This document shows positions 56,603-64,000 of a stretch of DNA of 64,000 nucleotides, in pieces (position 1 is the stretch's first letter; every line of letters starts with the position of its first letter). A program made the translations under genes and the position numbers. The notes under the pieces were generated by a model. It was given only the letters and a program-made list of their open reading frames with translations. It was not told the origin of the DNA and ran no database searches. The DNA comes from Pycnococcus provasolii (taxonomy: Eukaryota; Chlorophyta; Pseudoscourfieldiophyceae; Pseudoscourfieldiales): NCBI GenBank assembly GCA_049487715.1, contig CP150580.1:1-64000 (forward strand), given 5' to 3'.

Positions 56603-57952
56603 TCACGAAGCCTGTTTCTGTTTTGACTCGAGCGCGGCGGCAAGACGCCCGAAACCTGCGGCATCGATGTCTTGAGGTCGAGCATCAACATCCAGTCCCG
56701 CCTGCTCCAGCGCCGCAAGCACCTCGGGCGCGCCGCCAAATGCGCCACCCTGCAGCGTGTTGCGCAGCATCTTGCGCCGGCTCGTGAATCCCGCATTCAC
56801 AAGCTTGCTGAGCGCTCGAACACGCTTGAGGCGTGGTACATCTCCGTCGTTATCTCCTCCCACCCACGCGTCTGGATCTCGGAGCGCGAAGCGCACGCAC
56901 GCCGAGTCGACGTGGGGTGCAGGGTAAAACGCGTTGCGCGGGATGAAGAAGGCATACGACGGATCCGCGTAGAAGCGAGCGAGCACGGACACGCCGCGGT
57001 AGTCGGCGTCGCCGGGTGACGCTTCGGACCACCGCCTTGCAGCCTCGTCCTGCAGCATGACGACGACGTCGGTGAGAATGCCTCCGAGCGGCAGAAGGCG
57101 CATCAGCACGTCCTTGGTGAGGTTGTACGGCAGGTTTGCGACCACCTTCGCCCGGCCTGTTGGCGGTAGCGTTCGCGTGAGCTGGTACGTCGGCCGACGC
57201 GTTCTTTCCATGGCGTCGCCGCGTTCGGCGACGTCGGGTGTGCTGACGCTTTCTCCCGTCGCGAACGCGTACGCCGCCTCCTCGACGTCGACGTGCAGCA
57301 CGTCGGCGTGCAGGACGCTGAGTTGTCCGCTTTGAATTTCCTGTTGAAAGCGCACGCGCACGACGTCGACGAGCGCGTCGTCCTTTTCGATGGCGAGAAC
57401 GCGCGCGCCTGCTTCGAGGAGGTGCGTGGTGAGGTTTCCCGTTCCCGGTCCGATTTCCACCACGACGTCGTCGGCTTGTACGGCAGCCGCCTTGGTTACT
57501 TTTCTGAGCACGTTTTCGTCGAGCATGAAGTTCTGCCCGAGTGCTTTTTTCGGGTTGTGGTTCGCCTGTATGAGAAACTGTTTGGTTTTTTGCAAGGAGA
57601 GACGCATGTGCTGCGGGAGCACTTGTTTTTTCCCTGATTCTTTTTTCCTCCAAGGTTCCCATCCCGCACCAGGCATACCGGGATAAAGCTGAGGAGGATG
57701 CCGAGGATGCCTCGACGACGACTTGTCCTTTGATTTCTTCTTCTTTTCAAAAGAAGACGAGCCTGAAGAATTACGAGGAGACGACGACGCATGAACATGA
57801 GCACGAGAACCATGAGCATGAGAACCACGAGAACACCTCACAAAGGGCCTCGACCCATGGGTGGATGAGGACTGCATCATAGAGACATGCTGCAACGGCA
57901 TGGTGGGAATGGCGGAGATGAAATGGCGGCCCCTCGAAGGAAAAAAAGCCAA
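56603..57952 (-). CDS. PFC1: rRNA adenine N6,N6-dimethyltransferase, plastid (PFC1/KsgA)
   Basis: The enzyme dimethylates two adjacent adenines near the 3' end of 16S rRNA; the plant plastid form, PFC1, is needed for growth in the cold. The 449-residue protein begins with 120 Ser/His/Lys-rich residues suited to a plastid transit peptide and linker. The catalytic domain opens KKALGQNFMLDENVLRKV, then VVEIGPGTGNLTTHLLEAGA (SAM loop) and VLAIEKDDALVDVVRVRF. The active-site motif is VVANLPYNLTKDVLMRLLPL (N-L-P-Y), followed by ILTDVVVMLQDEAARRW. This block, with ILTDVVVMLQDEAA, fits PFC1 better than mitochondrial TFB1M or nuclear Dim1. The C-terminal SRRKMLRNTL helix is also conserved. A TTAGGG-like motif lies about 50 bp upstream. 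Confidence 0.92.
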   Translation of the reverse strand: MAFFPSRGRHFISAIPTMPLQHVSMMQSSSTHGSRPFVRCSRGSHAHGSRAHVHASSSPRNSSGSSSFEKKKKSKDKSSSRHPRHPPQLYPGMPGAGWEPWRKKESGKKQVLPQHMRLSLQKTKQFLIQANHNPKKALGQNFMLDENVLRKVTKAAAVQADDVVVEIGPGTGNLTTHLLEAGARVLAIEKDDALVDVVRVRFQQEIQSGQLSVLHADVLHVDVEEAAYAFATGESVSTPDVAERGDAMERTRRPTYQLTRTLPPTGRAKVVANLPYNLTKDVLMRLLPLGGILTDVVVMLQDEAARRWSEASPGDADYRGVSVLARFYADPSYAFFIPRNAFYPAPHVDSACVRFALRDPDAWVGGDNDGDVPRLKRVRALSKLVNAGFTSRRKMLRNTLQGGAFGGAPEVLAALEQAGLDVDARPQDIDAAGFGRLAAALESKQKQAS

Positions 57953-58351
57953 AAAGGGGAGGAGGAAAACAGCAGAGGAAAAAGTGGAACAAGGAATAAT
58001 TAGGGGTTAGGGTGCCAATCCAATCCAATTTAACCCCGAATCATCTGCAATGAGTTGAGCCCTTGGAGACCTGGCCCCTGGGGAGGAATGGCATGGCGAC
58101 CACATTCACATGAATGGCGTCTATTAATAGGCAACCACGTCACGTCACGTCACCATGGCATATATATGTCGACACATGTCATGCTCAGGCAGATCACACC
58201 TCTTCTCTTCTCTTCTGAGAACCTTTCTCTTTTTTTCATGTTCATGTAATTGCCTCTTCGCAGTTGACGGACCTTACTTTTCATGTTTGGTTGAACATCA
58301 AACATCTTACTTACGGTAACTCTGGTGACCTTCATTCTGTCATTATGTAAC
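57953..58351. promoter_or_regulatory. Promoter region of PFC1 and 3' side of the next gene
   Basis: The 399-bp gap includes a telo-box-like ATTAGGGGTTAGGGTG at 58000-58014 and CACGTCACGTCACC at about 58136-58151. No gene recognised. Confidence 0.5.
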
Positions 58352-58864
58352 TCAGAAGAGGCCGAAGCGCTTCTGCGCAGTCGCACTATTAGTCGACTTC
58401 TTCTTCTGTGCACTTTTTCTGCTCGCGCCCTTTACTGCCTTGACTTTCACGCTCGGCGCAGTGCCAGCCGTCTCGCCCTTTATCGCGCTGTACGCCGCAC
58501 CCGCACCCGTGATGGCGAACAACGCCGCGTAAATGCCCGTCATTTGAAGCAAGGCTTCTTTCTTCACCGCCTCGACGTCTCTTTGCACGACGCCTTCAGC
58601 TTGCGCGACGTCAGCGCACGTTGCGTTCAACGCAAGGCACAACGTCAGCGCAGCCGCACGCGTTCCGGCGGGCCCTTCTTCCCAACTTGGATCAGCGGCG
58701 CAACCAACCGGCCGTGTTTCCTCCTGATTGCGACAGATGGGGGATGCACGATGCGCAGATGCAGATGCAGATGAGGAGGATGCCCCACAGACACATGTCC
58801 GCCTGGAAACAGGTTGACGAGAGCAGAGGTTGACGTTCTTCACATGAACGCAAAGCATCGTCAT
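58352..58864 (-). CDS. Small plastid-type membrane protein, unknown function
   Basis: The 170-residue product starts at 58864; earlier ATGs give implausible residues encoded through a C-run. The N-terminus is rich in Ser, Cys and Arg and poor in acids, like a plastid transit peptide. A hydrophobic, Ala-rich stretch, TRAAALTLCLALNATCADVA then QAEG, resembles a thylakoid lumen signal and its AxA cleavage site. A second hydrophobic segment, MTGIYAALFAITGAGAAYSA, is followed by a Lys-rich tail (VKGASRKSAQKKKSTNS). I recognise no family. A thylakoid membrane protein with a stromal basic tail is a fair guess. The gene is divergent from the TSP1 protein gene. Confidence 0.65.
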   Translation of the reverse strand: MTMLCVHVKNVNLCSRQPVSRRTCVCGASSSSASASAHRASPICRNQEETRPVGCAADPSWEEGPAGTRAAALTLCLALNATCADVAQAEGVVQRDVEAVKKEALLQMTGIYAALFAITGAGAAYSAIKGETAGTAPSVKVKAVKGASRKSAQKKKSTNSATAQKRFGLF

Positions 58865-59396
58865 CGGAACTCGAGAATGAGAATAAATCGCTGGTGATCC
58901 CAATGGGTGATCCGTGGAAATCAATCCCACGCCCCCCCCCCCGAACCGTCCAGGAATCACGGGAATGTGGTCGGAAAGGGAGGAAAGACGTTAGGGTTTC
59001 TAGGTAACCCTAACGCGAGCCGGTCAGGAGGCACGTGATGGAGACGTGGTAAGTTACCTTTAGAGACGTGGTCCATCACATCCCATCACGTCACGTGATA
59101 TCACCTCTACTAATGATTTTGAGGAAGAAAGAACACCACGTGATGGACTCTACCATGTGGTACAGTACATAGGGTGCTCCATCACATCACATAGTCCAAG
59201 CATCGTGTGGCTCACAGTTGTGGGATCCCCTTGGGGCTGTTTGTTTGTTGGGAAAGCTCAAAGAAAGCTTGCTTGGATTGGACCTCATCATATTCCATCA
59301 CACTTAAGCATCTTCATCTTCATTCACGCGCTGGGATCCCCTGGGCTGGGTGTGCTGTGTCCGATGCATCGGTTTTCGATGGATTGCAACTTCGCA
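58865..59396. promoter_or_regulatory. Divergent promoter region with G-box cluster and telo-box
   Basis: The gap holds two TTAGGGT/ACCCTAA motifs in opposite orientation at 58990-59014, three perfect CACGTG boxes and many CATCAC words at 59032-59175. A C-run occurs at 58930-58943. Confidence 0.55.
59032..59142. promoter_or_regulatory. G-box cluster (three CACGTG)
   Basis: CACGTG occurs at 59032-59037, 59092-59097 and 59137-59142, each followed by A or ATGG (CACGTGATGG twice). Related CATCACGTC and GACGTGG words lie between them. Plant and algal bZIP or bHLH factors bind such boxes. They are about 260-370 bp upstream of the TSP1 protein start. Confidence 0.6.
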
Positions 59397-60476
59397 ATGC
59401 CGTTTTCTTGCTCTCACTTGATCAACACTCTGAGGCTCAAGACTACCCGTAATTATTATTCTGCGGGATGTTTACTTCGTCCGTCTGTTTTCTTACAAGT
59501 TAGTCTAGCAGTTTTCATACTACTCGCCGCATCTCCTCCAAGCGTTAAGGCGGCGGGTCAACCACACCATGATGCTGCTGAGAAGAATGATGGCGGGGGT
59601 CGTGCGGACTTGGCGGTTTCGCAAATGCGAAGATTCCAACGCATCAACGAACACGTTTCCTCCATCTTAAACAGAAGAAACTTAGCAGAAACGCCCGCAG
59701 ATAACGCAGTCGACTGCGTAGTCACTCAATGGAGCGCGTGGTCCGTGTGCAGGTGCGTAAACACGATGTCCACGCTAGGAAGAAGCACGAGGACGAGGAG
59801 CATAACCATAAGCCCGTCGGGAATTGGCGCGCAGGGATGTCCAAGCCTAATCGAGTCGCAAAACTGCTACTGCGCACTGCCAGACTCACCTCCCCCTTCA
59901 CCACCACCATCTCCTCCACCTTCACCACCTCCATCTCCACCTCCATCTCCTCCACCTTCACCTTCACCACCTCCATCTCCACCTCCATCTCCTCCCCCTT
60001 CACCACCACCATCTCCTCCACCTTCACCACCTCCATCTCCACCTCCATCTCCTCCACCTTCACCACCTCCATCTCCACCGCCGTCAGCGAATAGACAAAC
60101 AGGAGAAACAGGAGAAACAGGAACTATAACCACGTCACCGCCCACTCTTTCTCCGCCGCCGGCCTCGTCACCGCTGCCAGCGACGACGTTGACGCCAACC
60201 ACCACTTCCACCACCACCACCACCACCACCACCACCACCACCATATCCACCACCACCACATCCACCACCACTCTTTCTCCGCGACCTCCGAGACCGCCGC
60301 CACCTTCTCCGCCACCTTCGGCACCGCCGCCACCTTCTCCGCCGCCTCCGAGACCGCCGCCACCTTCTCCACCACCCCAGTCAACACCGCCCGTTACCTC
60401 ATCTCAAGCGACGACGGCGGCGACATTCTTCGCATTTTTCTTCATTTATTTCCCCCTCTTTTGTGTGAACCATTAA
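59397..60476 (+). CDS. Secreted Ser-Pro-rich glycoprotein with thrombospondin type 1 repeat and GPI-like tail
   Basis: The start is uncertain; 59397 gives 359 residues, while the frame is open to 59157. A hydrophobic signal, VFLQVSLAVFILLAASPPSV, ends in KAAG at about residue 53. A thrombospondin type 1 repeat follows at about 106-159: DCVVTQWSAWSVCRC, then RSTRTRSITIS and CPSLIESQNCYC, with the W-x-x-W and paired cysteines of the family. Residues about 164-230 are SPPP repeats of the extensin/pherophorin type, then a Thr-only mucin-like stretch, then more Pro-Ser-Arg. The last residues (TAATFFAFFFIYFPLFCV) are hydrophobic after small residues, as in a GPI anchor signal. Probably a heavily glycosylated cell-surface protein; partner unknown. 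Confidence 0.75.
   Translation: MPFSCSHLINTLRLKTTRNYYSAGCLLRPSVFLQVSLAVFILLAASPPSVKAAGQPHHDAAEKNDGGGRADLAVSQMRRFQRINEHVSSILNRRNLAETPADNAVDCVVTQWSAWSVCRCVNTMSTLGRSTRTRSITISPSGIGAQGCPSLIESQNCYCALPDSPPPSPPPSPPPSPPPSPPPSPPPSPSPPPSPPPSPPPSPPPSPPPSPPPSPPPSPPPSPPPSPPPSANRQTGETGETGTITTSPPTLSPPPASSPLPATTLTPTTTSTTTTTTTTTTTISTTTTSTTTLSPRPPRPPPPSPPPSAPPPPSPPPPRPPPPSPPPQSTPPVTSSQATTAATFFAFFFIYFPLFCVNH
59880..60375 (+). repeat. Coding simple repeats for Ser-Pro and Thr tracts
   Basis: Units such as CCACCTTCACCACCTCCATC are repeated in tandem from about 59883 to 60078, then (ACCACC)n at about 60195-60270, then CCGCCACCTTCTCCGCCAC-type units. The minus strand has long Gly/Glu or Val/Glu frames over the same stretch; these are shadows. 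Confidence 0.9.
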
Positions 60477-60561
60477 GAAAACAGGCAAATGCTTTCTAGG
60501 TCTAGTAAACTGTTTTGAAGGCATTTTATATCCATTCTTTATTACAAAAATCAAATCTGCA

Positions 60562-63243
60562 CTAAGCGGGTGCCGGAGGCGGCACGGCATCAGACACGTC
60601 GTCCTTCTTGCCTAGCACACGCCGAACTCCTTGTTGCCACATGAAGCGCACCACCGAACCAAACGCGCGGTAGAGAGCAGTGGCCACGACGCTAACACCC
60701 ACAAAAGCAAGCTTCACGAGCTGAACGACACCTTGCACACCACGCTTCGTGGCAAGGTTGCGCAAGTGACCAAACGCCAGAACCTTCATCACCTTCGCAC
60801 TCCTCTTCGCCTCGCGAGATGCCTCCTTCTCTTCGCGCTCGCGCTCCATCTTCGAGAAGGAGACGAGTGCCGTCACAAGGTATGCAGCCAGAGCCGACGT
60901 GCCACTCTCGCGAATCTGCTGTGCCGTCGCACTCGTTCCCGTGAGCGCGTTCGCAAGGTCCATGCTGCATGCATCGCGTGTCACGGCGCGCAGAGGCTTG
61001 CCCTCCGCACTTCCAAAGAGACCCACCATCATGTCTGCCGCCTCGCTGCTTCCGGCCGCATCGCTGACGTCCTCCGTTTTGGTATCGCTCACCGCCTCCT
61101 TCGCCTCCGCCGCCGCGGCACCCGCGCCTCCACATCCTTCCATCAGCTCCTGGAAACGCTCCCACCGCACACGGTTGCTATCGTCAAGTAGGGCGCTGCG
61201 CAGTGCGACCGCGCCAGCAGCCGTGGCGGGCGCGAGAGCGCGGCGCACGGCGTAAGGCAGCGAAGCGGCGTAAATGTTGAAGTTCGGATCCGCCTTCATG
61301 CTCACACCCTCGAGCGTCAGAAACGTACGGCAGAGCAGGATGATGTACGGAGGTGTAATGAACTCGTACTTGAAGCTGAGACCGCCGAGACCTGTTGCCA
61401 GTGCACCGAACGTCGTGTTTCCTCCAGCCTCCGCCTCGAGCGCCTCTCGAACAGCCACCGCGAGATCGGCTTGCGTGCATGGCACGAACTTCGTCGCCGC
61501 CCCTTCCTCGGTTCGGCGCATCGGACCTGTCTCGCGAACGAATCCGACGTCCTGGAATGCCGCCACGAGCGTCTCGTAGTCCCCCGCAATCATCGCCTGC
61601 ACACCGCGCGCGAACCCTTCCATGACAGACTCTTCGACACGTGCGATGAGCCCAAAGTCGAGGAAGTACAATTCGTTCTTGTCCGTGAGCATCATGTTCC
61701 CCTCGTGAGGGTCGGCGTGCACCATGCCGGTGTACAGCAGCTGACACGTGCACGCGTCGACAGCCATCTGAGCAAACAGCCGTCTCCTGTCCGCGTCGGG
61801 GATGTCCGAGATGTGGCTTCCTTGAATCCACCGCGTTGTCAGTACGCGGCAGCATCCTTCAGGGCCACACAGCTCGTACACCGGCTTGGGCGTACGAACG
61901 AAACCCATGAATTCGTGCGCAAGCTCGAATTCCTGCGCGTTGCGAGCTTCTTGGAGGTAGTCGAGCTCCTGGAACACGCCAGTTCCCACCTCGTCTGCAA
62001 GCAGACTCAGATCCTCCTCCACGTTCCACACGCGCCTCAGAATGTCGAGCCCGATTGCCCAGCACGTCCAGTCGACTGCAACTTGCCTGCTTGCGCGCGG
62101 GCGCTGCACCTTGATGGCGACTTCTTCGCCTTCCCACGTCGTTCCGCGGTACACTTGCCCCAGACTTGCGGAAGCGACGCACGTCGACAACAGGTCCCGA
62201 AGCAGCGCTTTCTTCGCTGGATCGCCGCCGTGGAATTCCAAGTTCGCCGCGAGAGGTCCATCCCACCTGAGATCCTCGCAGATGGTCTGCAACGCGAGTT
62301 CGTCGCTGAACGGCTTATTTTCTTTCTGGAGCCCCTTGAGCGCGTCCGCCGCCTCGTCGCCGATGACGTCGCCACGCTGCGCCATGGTCTGTCCAATTTT
62401 CACAAACACTGGGCCAAGGTTCGCGAAGGCGTTGCGCAGAGCCTGCCCTCTCGTTCGCTTCTCCTCGGGCAGTTTATCCTCGCTCTTCCAGAGCGCGGCG
62501 ACGCGTGCAAATTCGTACGCGATGACGGCGAAGCGCCGCGCCACCTCCGTCGCGCGTGGTCGGAAGAACGCCTGCAGTCTTGCTCTGCTGAACTCGCCGC
62601 TGATGACGTCTCTGTACTGTCGATCTTTCGCGGACTCCGTGGGCGTCCACGGCGTCGTCCAGTTTTCCGGCGCACGGTTTTCCTCGAGCAGGGTTTGCAC
62701 GGAGCTTGGCAGGAGTCTTTCGAGGCGCTCACGCACGTCTTCGTCGGACTCTTCTTCGAGGTTGTTCTGCTGCGCGGAAGGTTCCGTGGCAGATGATGCC
62801 GCCGACGACGACGACGACGGCCCGTTTTGGTTTTGGTTGTTGCTGCTTGACGACGTGGGTGACGACGACGACGACGATGAGGAGTATAGTTTTGACGACG
62901 TCAACTGAGATGGACGTCGTCGACGACGACCAGGAGGAGACGGAGATGTAGACGTAGGTGTGCGCTGCTGCTGCTGCCAAGCAAGGAAAGAACTTGAAGA
63001 ACCATTATTATTATGGACCCGTTTTCCTGACGCTGATGATGAAGATGATGAAGATGACGCCACCCCAAGAGGTAATCCCACCACGTGACGACGATGAAGA
63101 TTCCCACGAACACCAAGACTCCCGAAAGGCTGATTCCTTGCATTCTGAATCATCCGACCACCACTACCACGAGATGGATGAAGACCCGAAGAAGATGAAG
63201 CTCTTGACTGCATGGTTGACGAAGGTGATGATAAGGACATCAT
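60562..63243 (-). CDS. ABC1/UbiB atypical kinase (ABC1K), probably plastid
   Basis: ABC1 kinases regulate prenylquinone metabolism; plastid members sit in plastoglobules or envelope. The 893-residue protein starts at 63243, with Ser/His/Arg-rich residues over about the first 130, likely transit peptide and linker, extended by simple repeats. The kinase core carries the family marks: FANLGPVFVKIGQTMAQRGD (KxGQ), the ATP lysine in EEVAIKVQRPR after ASLGQVYRGT, the catalytic MVHADPHEGNMML, and LYFLDFGLIARVEES (DFG). Invariant ExD-like acid sits in VFQELDYLQEARNAQEF. The C-terminal half includes helices of unknown role and hydrophobic segments near the end. Which ABC1K subfamily it belongs to was not determined. 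Confidence 0.92.
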   Translation of the reverse strand: MMSLSSPSSTMQSRASSSSGLHPSRGSGGRMIQNARNQPFGSLGVRGNLHRRHVVGLPLGVASSSSSSSSASGKRVHNNNGSSSSFLAWQQQQRTPTSTSPSPPGRRRRRPSQLTSSKLYSSSSSSSSPTSSSSNNQNQNGPSSSSSAASSATEPSAQQNNLEEESDEDVRERLERLLPSSVQTLLEENRAPENWTTPWTPTESAKDRQYRDVISGEFSRARLQAFFRPRATEVARRFAVIAYEFARVAALWKSEDKLPEEKRTRGQALRNAFANLGPVFVKIGQTMAQRGDVIGDEAADALKGLQKENKPFSDELALQTICEDLRWDGPLAANLEFHGGDPAKKALLRDLLSTCVASASLGQVYRGTTWEGEEVAIKVQRPRASRQVAVDWTCWAIGLDILRRVWNVEEDLSLLADEVGTGVFQELDYLQEARNAQEFELAHEFMGFVRTPKPVYELCGPEGCCRVLTTRWIQGSHISDIPDADRRRLFAQMAVDACTCQLLYTGMVHADPHEGNMMLTDKNELYFLDFGLIARVEESVMEGFARGVQAMIAGDYETLVAAFQDVGFVRETGPMRRTEEGAATKFVPCTQADLAVAVREALEAEAGGNTTFGALATGLGGLSFKYEFITPPYIILLCRTFLTLEGVSMKADPNFNIYAASLPYAVRRALAPATAAGAVALRSALLDDSNRVRWERFQELMEGCGGAGAAAAEAKEAVSDTKTEDVSDAAGSSEAADMMVGLFGSAEGKPLRAVTRDACSMDLANALTGTSATAQQIRESGTSALAAYLVTALVSFSKMEREREEKEASREAKRSAKVMKVLAFGHLRNLATKRGVQGVVQLVKLAFVGVSVVATALYRAFGSVVRFMWQQGVRRVLGKKDDVSDAVPPPAPA

Positions 63244-63841
63244 ACTAATTCTACTACGAGAACAAGAGGGGTGATGATAGTGCTGATGGAGATAAGTTAG
63301 AAGGCCGAAGGGGGACGGCTGAGGGCAGAGTGGGGCGACTGGAGAAGTGGAGAACGACTGTGCACCACGAATCGCCCCCCCGAATCGAGGGAGGGCCAAA
63401 TCTTGGAAATAGGCCAAGGCCAAGGCGGAGGCGGAGGAAAAAGGGTTGGTTTGGGAGGAGACAATGCGTGCGCCCACAAGGAAACCCCGACCAGGAGAAA
63501 TAATAGCATGGGTCGGGGACGCGCGATCCCAACCCCCAAATGCAAATCCTTATTTATCACACAGATTCTATCACTGATCACTCTTTCTCACACTTCTTCT
63601 CCCTAAAGGTATCGGCCTGCGGCCTACAAGTTCAGGAAGAAGGAGATGTTCTTACCTGCACCTACGGCTACCCTAGCTAGACCACTCTTGCTAGACCCTC
63701 CTTTTCGCTTGTTTTCCCTCCTTGACTCCTTCCAAACCACGACAGCACGTCCGGCCCTTCTTCATCACTCTTCATTCTTGTCTTGTGTTCGGACGTGCGC
63801 CGCACGCCGCATGTCAGTCAACGTTCGTCAGCTAACGCCGT
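63244..63841. promoter_or_regulatory. Divergent promoter region, ABC1K and EF-hand gene
   Basis: The 598-bp gap should hold both promoters. A short frame (63646-63864, plus) overlaps the start of the EF-hand gene in another frame and may be an upstream ORF. No other feature is recognised. Confidence 0.45.
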
Positions 63842-64000
63842 ATGAGTTGTCAAATGCCGTATGAACAGCAGGCGCGCCTCTTGTTCGCGCAAATGGATGC
63901 GAACGGCGACGGCGAGCTCTCGCTTCACGAAATGCGGGCGTACATTGAACTTAAGGGAGAGGAGCCGCTGGCCAACGAGCTCTTCGCAGAGCTCGACACG
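63842..64000 (+). CDS. EF-hand calcium-binding protein, partial (3' end beyond window)
   Basis: The frame opens at an ATG at 63842, or at 63854; a TAA lies a few codons upstream, so the start must be here. The 53 visible codons encode CQMPYEQQARLLFAQMDANG and continue with the canonical 12-residue calcium loop DANGDGELSLHE (D-x-N-x-D-G-x-L-x-x-x-E), then an exit helix MRAYIELKGEE and the start of a further helix, LANELFAELDT, which could begin a second hand. The gene runs off the window, so its class cannot be told (calmodulin-like, calcineurin-like or multi-domain). The short frame before it may act as an upstream ORF. Confidence 0.8.
   Translation, partial: MSCQMPYEQQARLLFAQMDANGDGELSLHEMRAYIELKGEEPLANELFAELDT

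Noticed and set aside
59867-60271. Antisense Val/Gly/Glu-rich frames in the TSP1 protein gene
   Set aside because: They are complements of the Ser-Pro and Thr simple repeats.
61471-62796. Antisense open frame of 441 codons across the ABC1K gene
   Set aside because: The opposite strand carries a full set of ABC1K motifs; the antisense frame has no family features and reflects GC-rich codon bias.
63646-63864. 72-codon plus-strand frame before the EF-hand gene
   Set aside because: It overlaps the EF-hand start in another frame and has no domain; at best an upstream ORF.

Overview
The window is one end of a eukaryotic nuclear chromosome. It opens with about 190 bp of (CCCTAA)n telomere repeat, that is TTAGGG read towards the end, followed by a degenerate 12-bp variant and a gene-poor subtelomere of about 1.7 kb. 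After that the DNA is GC-rich and gene-dense, with about 28 protein genes in 62 kb on both strands. Nearly all are single open frames without introns. The gene set includes plant-type phytoene desaturase, an ACL5-type thermospermine synthase, PFC1-type plastid rRNA dimethylase, a pheophorbide-oxygenase-like Rieske protein, DDM1, a retinoblastoma-related protein, a GONST-type nucleotide-sugar transporter and a Ser-Pro-rich wall-type glycoprotein. This points to a photosynthetic alga, most likely a compact-genome green alga of prasinophyte grade. The species cannot be fixed from the sequence, and the TTAGGG telomere is not the usual green-lineage TTTAGGG form.

Layout. 1-2 kb: telomere, a truncated open frame abutting it, a Copia RNase H remnant, palindrome clusters and a possible small inverted-repeat element. 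2-10 kb: sialidase-like membrane protein, RRP9, phosphatidylserine synthase, an atypical kinase, then a 370-bp poly-G/poly-C tract. 10-24 kb: a small spliced secreted-protein gene, a SNF2-RING helicase, REI1, lysyl-tRNA synthetase, thermospermine synthase, organellar methionyl-tRNA synthetase and a DHYC-type palmitoyltransferase. 24-34 kb: DDM1, UNC50, GONST-like transporter, isovaleryl-CoA dehydrogenase, an SLC25A39/40-like carrier and an orphan. 34-47 kb: a PC-esterase/CBM-like fusion, a 602-bp foldback element with perfect 30-bp ends, phytoene desaturase, the RB homologue and another orphan. 47-64 kb: MED14, an ankyrin-like orphan, the Rieske oxygenase, an FkbM-type methyltransferase, PFC1, a small plastid-type protein, the TSP1/Ser-Pro glycoprotein, an ABC1 kinase and the start of an EF-hand gene cut by the window edge.

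The genes are not operons. Functionally they fall into translation and ribosome biogenesis (RRP9, REI1, KARS, MetRS, PFC1), chromatin, transcription and cell cycle (SNF2-RING, DDM1, MED14, RBR), plastid metabolism (PDS, PAO-like, ABC1K) and the secretory and surface system (PSS, UNC50, GONST-like, PC-esterase, FkbM, TSP1 protein, sialidase-like). A recurrent non-coding signal is a short telomere-like motif (ACCCTAA/TTAGGGT) in many 5' intergenic regions, resembling plant telo-boxes. No tRNA, rRNA or CRISPR array was recognised.
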